This document shows positions 6,320 through 10,669 of a stretch of DNA of 10,669 nt, piece after piece. Each line of letters opens with the position of its first letter. Position 1 is the first letter of the stretch. Position numbers and translations under genes: made by a program. Location of the stretch: the NCBI GenBank assembly GCA_959600065.1, contig CAUGKZ010000026.1:1-10669 (forward strand). The letters are read 5' to 3'. The notes beneath the pieces were generated by a model. The model searched no databases, had not been told where the DNA came from, and saw only the letters and a program-made list of their open reading frames with translations. Source of the DNA: an uncultured Kroppenstedtia sp. (GTDB lineage Bacteria; Bacillota; Bacilli; Thermoactinomycetales; DSM-45169).

Positions 6320-6348
6320 TTGACTCAGATTGTATATTTGTATACATT
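6320..6348 (+). promoter_or_regulatory. candidate sigma-A promoter of the methylcitrate operon
   Basis: TTGACT (6320-6325, 5 of 6 matches) and TACATT (6343-6348, 4 of 6) are spaced by 17 bases. It lies 17 bases after the gntR stop, and transcription would start near 6355, giving a leader of about 185 bases before mmgD. An overlapping TATACA would serve as a -10 only with a 15-base spacer. The inverted repeat at 6331-6346 covers most of the spacer and the first part of the -10, as expected for a repressor site. Confidence 0.5.
6331..6346. promoter_or_regulatory. putative GntR operator (TGTATA-N4-TATACA)
   Basis: TGTATA (6331-6336) and TATACA (6341-6346) are perfect inverted repeats around TTTG. 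The right half also forms TGTATACA (6339-6346), the GTATAC-type core typical of FadR/FCD-subfamily operators. Its position between the -35 and -10 of the mmgD promoter, directly after a regulator of that subfamily, supports a repressor operator. Assignment to this particular GntR protein is inference. Confidence 0.5.
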
Positions 6349-6354
6349 TGTGAT

Positions 6355-6538
6355 GTAAGCGACCAACATCTTCACTTACAGGGGTTAGTCGTCCGCTGGC
6401 ATCCGGAACCTGTGGCTTTGGGATGGATCCGCTTGGGGATCTCTATTTGGGGAGATGTCTCCTTGTCCTTCGTTTTGAAATCGTTTACTTTCCTGTTGAG
6501 TCTGTCCCTTAACGTCGATCATCATAGGGAGGCGCTAA
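6355..6538 (+). other. long leader of the methylcitrate operon
   Basis: About 185 bases separate the predicted start point from mmgD. Near its 5' end, TGTAAG (6354-6359) can pair with CTTACA (6375-6380) over a 15-base loop. The only open frame crossing the region (from 6310) lacks a ribosome binding site and starts before the predicted transcript, so it is not called. The cre-like site at 6476-6489 lies within this leader. No known riboswitch was recognised. Confidence 0.4.
6476..6489 (+). promoter_or_regulatory. candidate CcpA binding site (cre)
   Basis: TGAAATCGTTTACT matches the cre consensus TGWNANCGNTNWCA at all defined positions except the last base (T for A). It lies about 50 bases upstream of mmgD and about 120 bases downstream of the predicted transcription start, a place where CcpA could block elongation. 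The B. subtilis mmg operon is known to be under glucose/CcpA repression, which makes this plausible. Confidence 0.5.
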
Positions 6539-7657
6539 ATGATGCGAACGGAACAGGATTATCGGCCGGGTCTTGAAGGAGTGATCGCCAGCAAGACGGA
6601 AATCTCATTCCTGGATGTGGATGCGGAAGAGATTGTTTTGCGTGGCTATGATCTGATCGAACTGGCCAAAAAAGTTCAATATGTAGACGTGATCGCCCTT
6701 CTCCTCGACGGAAAACTTCCCAGTGAAGAGGAGCGGGAAGCCTTGGAGGAGGATCTGAAAGCGGATGTTGATCTTCCCGAAGCGGTTCTATCGGTGCTGA
6801 ATTTACTCCCGCAAGAAACCCATGGGATGGATGCGTTGCGGACGGGGATTTCGGCTCTCGCCAGCTTTGATGAGGAACTGGAGGATCGTTCACGGGAAGC
6901 CAATCGCCGGAAAGCGATTCGCTTATTGGCCAAAGTACCGACGATCATCGCTAATAGTTACCGAGTCAAAATGAAAAAACCTGTAGTTCAACCCCGGAAA
7001 GATCTACCTTATAGCGCCAACTTTTTATACATGCTGACAGGGAAGGTGCCTTCAGATAGTGAAGCACAAGCCTTCGATCAGTCGCTGATAGTGTACAGCG
7101 AACATGAAATGCCGAATTCAACATTTGCCGCCCGGGTGATTGCCTCAACCCTGTCCGATTTTTATGGAGCCTTGACAGGAGCGGTTTCTTCACTGAAAGG
7201 GACTCTCCACGGCGGAGCCAATGAAGCAGTAATGAAAATGCTCCTGGAGGCCCAGTCGAAAGATCGGATAGAGCCCTTGATTTTGGAGAAATTGCGTAAC
7301 AAAGAGCGGATTATGGGATTTGGTCACCGTGTGTACATGGGGAAAATGGATCCGCGTGCGCTACTGATGAAACAGGCCTTGCTGAAATTGACGGAAGAGA
7401 AAGGCCAGAGCGACTTATACGAAATGTGCGAAATCGGGGAAGCGGTTATGCTTCGGGAGAAAGGGCTCTATCCTAACCTCGATTATTACGCCGCTCCGGT
7501 TTACTATCTATTGGATATTCCGATTGACCTTTATACGCCGATCTTTCTGGCAGCGAGGACAGCGGGGATCAGTGCCCATGTGATCGAACAGCACGATCAT
7601 AACCGGCTGTTCCGGCCGCGCATTCACTATACGGGACCGCGGAACCTCCATCCTTAA
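6539..7657 (+). CDS. mmgD: 2-methylcitrate synthase / citrate synthase
   Basis: Condenses propionyl-CoA (or acetyl-CoA) with oxaloacetate to form 2-methylcitrate, the entry step of the methylcitrate route. The 372-residue length matches Bacillus MmgD and short type-II citrate synthases. The catalytic triad is visible: His224 in TLHGGANE, His263 in IMGFGHRVY and Asp315 in YPNLDYY. Other family signatures are SEHEMPNSTFAARV (187-200), near the binding site, and NRLFRPRIHYTGP close to the C terminus. GGGAGG lies 6 bases before the ATG; a second ATG follows at once. The gene heads the operon: prpD starts 47 bases after its stop and prpB follows. Sequence alone does not separate methylcitrate from citrate synthase, so the specificity is taken from the two downstream partners. 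Expression is probably set by the operator and cre site upstream. Confidence 0.95.
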   Translation: MMRTEQDYRPGLEGVIASKTEISFLDVDAEEIVLRGYDLIELAKKVQYVDVIALLLDGKLPSEEEREALEEDLKADVDLPEAVLSVLNLLPQETHGMDALRTGISALASFDEELEDRSREANRRKAIRLLAKVPTIIANSYRVKMKKPVVQPRKDLPYSANFLYMLTGKVPSDSEAQAFDQSLIVYSEHEMPNSTFAARVIASTLSDFYGALTGAVSSLKGTLHGGANEAVMKMLLEAQSKDRIEPLILEKLRNKERIMGFGHRVYMGKMDPRALLMKQALLKLTEEKGQSDLYEMCEIGEAVMLREKGLYPNLDYYAAPVYYLLDIPIDLYTPIFLAARTAGISAHVIEQHDHNRLFRPRIHYTGPRNLHP

Positions 7658-7704
7658 AATGCGAAAATAATTTTCACTAAATCGAAGGGGAGGCAAGAAT
7701 CATC

Positions 7705-9153
7705 ATGACGAGCCCTGTGACACTATCAGGAGCCCATACATTCGATAAAATTCTGGTGGACATCGCCGACTACGTTGTAAAAGGCGAGATTGACAGCCAT
7801 GAAGCCTATGAGACAGCACATTACGTCTTGTTGGATACCTTGGGGTGTGGCCTGCTTGCTCTTCGCTATCCCGAATGCACCAAACATTTGGGGCCGATCG
7901 TCCCGGGAACGGTGGTCCCCCATGGTACACGGGTTCCAGGCACGCAGTTTGAGCTGGACCCGGTTCACGGTGCGTTTAATATCGGGTGTATGATCCGTTG
8001 GTTGGATTACAATGACACGTGGCTGGCCCAAGAGTGGGGACATCCCTCAGACAACTTGGGGGGAATTCTGGCAGTCGCCGATTATCTGAGTCGGAGGAAT
8101 ATCGCTGAAGGGAAAGATCCCCTGACGGTGAAAGACGTATTGACAGCCATGATCCAAGCGCATGAGATTCAGGGAATTTTAGCCCTGGAAAACAGTCTGA
8201 ACCGTGTGGGTCTTGACCATGTGTTGTTTGTCAAAGTTGCATCCACAGCGGTTGTGACGGCAATGCTGGGCGGGAATCGGGAGCAAGTGCTAGCTGCTCT
8301 GTCCAATGCATGGATCGATAACTCCAGTCTGCGGACCTACCGTCATGCGCCCAACACAGGATCGAGGAAATCCTGGGCGGCTGGGGATGCTACTAGCCGT
8401 GCCGTTCGGTTGGCCTTGATGGCGGTAAATGGAGAGATGGGGTATCCGACGGCTCTATCCGCCAAAACGTGGGGATTCCACGATGTCCTGTTTAAAGAAA
8501 AGGAATTAAAACTGGCTCGGCCCTTGGATTCTTACGTTATGGAAAATGTTCTGCTGAAGGTGGCCTATCCGGCGGAGTTTCACGCTCAGACAGCGGCGGA
8601 GTGCGCGATTCAGCTCCATGAAGAAGTGAAGGGGCGGCTGAATGAGATCGACCGTGTCGAGATTGCCACCCACGAAGCTGCCATCCGGATTATCGACAAA
8701 AAGGGACCCCTCTCCAACCCAGCCGATCGCGACCATTGTTTGCAGTACGTCACAGCGATCGGACTGCTTTTTGGGGAGTTGACAGCCGATCATTACGAAG
8801 ATGATGTGGCCAGTGATCCGCGTATCGATGCACTACGGGAAAAGATGGTGGTTACCGAAAATCAGCAATACAGCCAAGATTATCTCGATCCTGACAAGCG
8901 GTCCATCGCCAACGCGATCCGGGTTTACTTTAAGGATGGCACGGCAACGGAAGAGGTGGAGTGCCAGTATCCCATCGGACATCGCAGACGCCGGGAGGAA
9001 GGGATACCGAAGTTGATCGAGAAATACAAGGCCAACCTGGCGACACGTTTCCCTAAGCAACAGGTGAATCAAATACTGGATCTGACGTTGGCTGACCGGG
9101 AGCGATTGGAACAGACGCCGGTGCCTGACTTGATGAAGGCATTGGTCATCTGA
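7705..9153 (+). CDS. prpD: 2-methylcitrate dehydratase (MmgE/PrpD family)
   Basis: A 482-residue cytosolic member of the MmgE/PrpD family, full length for PrpD. It dehydrates 2-methylcitrate to 2-methylaconitate without an iron-sulfur cluster. The family signature [23 protein letters not shown] spans residues 98-120, and [18 protein letters not shown] spans 217-234. The long insertion-rich C-terminal part ([20 protein letters not shown] onward, 302-321) is typical of the second domain. The start at 7705 has AGGGGAGG about 11 bases upstream, a slightly long spacing, and no better in-frame start exists. It sits between mmgD and prpB in the same operon. No acnD/prpF pair is present, so rehydration to 2-methylisocitrate would need a housekeeping aconitase encoded elsewhere; this is known to work in PrpD-type pathways. 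Confidence 0.95.
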   Translation: MTSPVTLSGAHTFDKILVDIADYVVKGEIDSHEAYETAHYVLLDTLGCGLLALRYPECTKHLGPIVPGTVVPHGTRVPGTQFELDPVHGAFNIGCMIRWLDYNDTWLAQEWGHPSDNLGGILAVADYLSRRNIAEGKDPLTVKDVLTAMIQAHEIQGILALENSLNRVGLDHVLFVKVASTAVVTAMLGGNREQVLAALSNAWIDNSSLRTYRHAPNTGSRKSWAAGDATSRAVRLALMAVNGEMGYPTALSAKTWGFHDVLFKEKELKLARPLDSYVMENVLLKVAYPAEFHAQTAAECAIQLHEEVKGRLNEIDRVEIATHEAAIRIIDKKGPLSNPADRDHCLQYVTAIGLLFGELTADHYEDDVASDPRIDALREKMVVTENQQYSQDYLDPDKRSIANAIRVYFKDGTATEEVECQYPIGHRRRREEGIPKLIEKYKANLATRFPKQQVNQILDLTLADRERLEQTPVPDLMKALVI

Positions 9154-9160
9154 GAAGCAG

Positions 9161-9178
9161 GTGGGGAACTCTCCCTAC
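9161..9178 (+). other. short intercistronic hairpin between prpD and prpB
   Basis: GTGGGGA (9161-9167) and TCCCTAC (9172-9178) pair over 7 positions with one G-U wobble around a 4-base loop. No T run follows, so it should not terminate. It begins 8 bases after the prpD stop in an 82-base gap and may adjust the mRNA stability of the two cistrons. It could also be chance. Confidence 0.3.
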
Positions 9179-9235
9179 ATGCCAGGTGTATCCGTGATAT
9201 TCTGTACGACATCCAGTTGATGGGAGGGAATCTCC

Positions 9236-10156
9236 ATGTCATGGCTGATCGAAGAAGAACGCAACCAATCAGAATTGGCCGCAGATTTCCGTCGTCGGAT
9301 CCAGTCTCCCCCGATCCTGAAAATTCCCGGGGCCCATGATGGGATGGCGGCATTGATCGCCAAACGGATGGGCTTTGAAGCCCTTTACCTATCCGGGGCG
9401 GCGTACACGGCGAGCCGGGGACTGCCTGATCTCGGAGTGATCCACTCGGAGGAGATTGCTACCCGGGCGCGAGATTTGGTGCGCGCGACGAGCCTTCCTC
9501 TTCTAGTCGATATCGATACGGGTTTCGGTGGAGTATTAAATGTAGCGCGTACCGCACGGGAGATGGTGGAGGCGAAGGTGGCCGCCGTTCAGATGGAGGA
9601 TCAGCAACTTCCGAAAAAATGCGGCCACTTAAACGGAAAACAGTTGGTCTCAACAGAAGAGATGGTGCAAAAAATCCAAGCGATCAAGGAGACGGCTCCG
9701 TCTTTGGTGGTTGTAGCCCGGACCGATGCAAAAGGTGTCGAGGGAATCGATGCCGCCATTTACCGGGCTAAGCAATATGTAGCAGCAGGGGCGGATGCTG
9801 TTTTTCCAGAAGCGTTGCAGGATGAAGAGGAGTTTCGGCGGTTAGGTGCTGAAGTGGATGTGCCGCTCTTGGCCAATATGACAGAGTTCGGTCGCACCCC
9901 CTATTACACCGCCGATCAGTTTCAAGCATGGGGTTTTCGGATGGTAATTTATCCGGTCACTTCCCTGCGGGTGGCGGCCAAAGCCTATGAACGGGTTTTT
10001 TCCGAAATCATGAATACAGGTACCCAAAAAGGTTCGCTGGAAGATATGCAAACGAGGCAAGAGCTGTATGACACCATTCGTTATTACGATTATGAAGAAT
10101 TGGATGGGAAAATCGCCAAGACGATTTTGCCTGAGATCGATTCCTCCAAGAGCTGA
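9236..10156 (+). CDS. prpB: 2-methylisocitrate lyase
   Basis: A 306-residue member of the isocitrate lyase/PEP mutase superfamily, the length of PrpB and Bacillus MmgF (YqiQ). It cleaves 2-methylisocitrate to pyruvate and succinate, finishing the methylcitrate route. The catalytic loop is KKCGHLNGK with Cys129. The metal and substrate region shows VDIDTGFGG (91-99, with Asp92 and Asp94) and QMEDQ (119-123). The N-terminal PGAHDGMAALIAKRMGFEALYLSG stretch is the usual first strand and helix of the barrel. KKCGH fits methylisocitrate lyase rather than PEP mutase. GGGAGGG lies 7 bases before the start. It is the last gene of the operon, 82 bases after prpD, and is followed 27 bases later by a strong terminator. 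Confidence 0.95.
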   Translation: MSWLIEEERNQSELAADFRRRIQSPPILKIPGAHDGMAALIAKRMGFEALYLSGAAYTASRGLPDLGVIHSEEIATRARDLVRATSLPLLVDIDTGFGGVLNVARTAREMVEAKVAAVQMEDQQLPKKCGHLNGKQLVSTEEMVQKIQAIKETAPSLVVVARTDAKGVEGIDAAIYRAKQYVAAGADAVFPEALQDEEEFRRLGAEVDVPLLANMTEFGRTPYYTADQFQAWGFRMVIYPVTSLRVAAKAYERVFSEIMNTGTQKGSLEDMQTRQELYDTIRYYDYEELDGKIAKTILPEIDSSKS

Positions 10157-10183
10157 TTGAGCAGCTTCACCTCTGTTGCGCAG

Positions 10184-10225
10184 AAACACCCTGTCCGAAT
10201 CCTGAAGATCGACAGGGTGTTTTTT
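10184..10225 (+). terminator. Rho-independent terminator of the methylcitrate operon
   Basis: AAACACCCTGTC (10184-10195) and GACAGGGTGTTT (10211-10222) are perfect 12-base complements with a 15-base loop, followed by more T (T6 run, 10220-10225). It ends the operon after prpB. The facing gene at 10242 would read it with only three T bases, so its efficiency in that direction should be lower. Confidence 0.9.
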
Positions 10226-10241
10226 GTTGGCTGGAAAGTTT

Positions 10242-10669
10242 TCAGCTATTCTTTGGACCCGATTTCATCAAATCCAAGATAAATGCTTTTAGATCGACGA
10301 TACGCCAGTGGCGGGGTTTTTGATCCGTACCGGCGATGATGATCGGAGCCACCGAGTCGATTCGGTGTAAAGAACCGTGACCGGCACCTCCCTTGTGCTG
10401 GGGTGAGGAAGTATCGGCCAATTCATAGCCGGGGCGAGTTGTCACCACCAGAAAACGACCGGCATGGGAGTTCAGGGAAGCGGAGAGGCGAGCTAGGGCA
10501 TCAGGGAAATCGCCGTATGAGAGGCACTTTTTTGTCTGATCCAAGGATAGATCGAGAGCAGCCGGGTCTCCTTTCAGATCCCAAGCTTGTTCATAGGAGT
10601 CCGTCCAGTCTTCACCCATCCGGTATAACAACTCTTGATCTGTGGTAGCATTCAGCACCCGAATCCAGT
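10242..10669 (-). CDS. C-terminal part of a probable alkaline-phosphatase-superfamily hydrolase (partial, cut by window end)
   Basis: The frame is open from the window edge to the stop at 10242, about 142 residues. The diagnostic part is HKGGAGHGSLHRIDSVAPIIIAG, which resembles the C-terminal metal-ligand His-Gly motif and the following VPLIIAG strand of type I phosphodiesterases, sulfatases and related alkaline-phosphatase-fold enzymes. It is followed by DLKAFILDLM near the end, again usual for the family. The preceding FLVVTTRPGYELAD stretch fits a core beta strand. The N-terminal part with the nucleophile and other metal ligands is outside the window, so the substrate (phosphodiester, sulfate or phosphonate) cannot be told. 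It converges on the methylcitrate operon and is not part of it. Confidence 0.6.
   Translation of the reverse strand, partial: WIRVLNATTDQELLYRMGEDWTDSYEQAWDLKGDPAALDLSLDQTKKCLSYGDFPDALARLSASLNSHAGRFLVVTTRPGYELADTSSPQHKGGAGHGSLHRIDSVAPIIIAGTDQKPRHWRIVDLKAFILDLMKSGPKNS

Noticed and set aside
6354-6367. Second cre site (TGTAAGCGACCAAC)
   Set aside because: Only the left half matches cre; the right half fails at three defined positions.
6310-6576. 88-residue open frame between gntR and mmgD
   Set aside because: It starts before the predicted transcription start, covers the promoter and operator, overlaps mmgD and has no ribosome binding site.

Overview
The window looks like part of a Bacillota (Bacillales-type) chromosome. 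Strong GGAGG-like ribosome binding sites precede most genes, several Rho-independent terminators are visible, and there is a short Bacillus-type signal peptidase I, a YjcL-like DUF819 membrane protein and an mmgDEF-like gene set. Moderately high GC with this gene style would fit Thermoactinomycetaceae, but that is a guess without a database search. No mobile element, CRISPR array, tRNA or rRNA was seen.

Layout: (1) 1-421, plus strand: the end of an unrecognised helical protein, then a small ORF that appears frameshifted at a G4 run. Both run into a bidirectional terminator at 465-501. (2) 519-3553, minus strand: a molybdopterin oxidoreductase of the FdhF/YdeP family, then signal peptidase I (lepB), which ends at the same terminator. 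(3) 3554-4010: a divergent intergenic region with candidate promoters for both sides and a hairpin in the oxidoreductase leader. (4) 4011-5192, plus: a DUF819 multi-pass membrane protein closed by a perfect terminator. (5) 5227-5610: an intergenic region with a perfect 36-bp palindrome and a nested hairpin. (6) 5611-10156, plus: a FadR-type GntR regulator followed by 2-methylcitrate synthase, 2-methylcitrate dehydratase and 2-methylisocitrate lyase, ending at a strong terminator (10184-10225). (7) 10242-10669, minus: the C-terminal end of a probable alkaline-phosphatase-superfamily protein cut by the window edge.

The coherent system is the methylcitrate route for propionyl-CoA disposal. MmgD condenses propionyl-CoA with oxaloacetate, PrpD dehydrates 2-methylcitrate, an aconitase encoded elsewhere would rehydrate the product, and PrpB cleaves 2-methylisocitrate to pyruvate and succinate. 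The 235-bp gap between the regulator and mmgD holds a sigma-A-like promoter whose spacer and -10 are covered by a TGTATA-N4-TATACA inverted repeat, and a 13/14 match to the CcpA cre consensus 50 bp before mmgD. This suggests a local GntR switch combined with carbon catabolite control. I found no clearly unprecedented system. The least explained items are the 36-bp palindrome, the nested hairpin before gntR, and the broken small gene at the left end.
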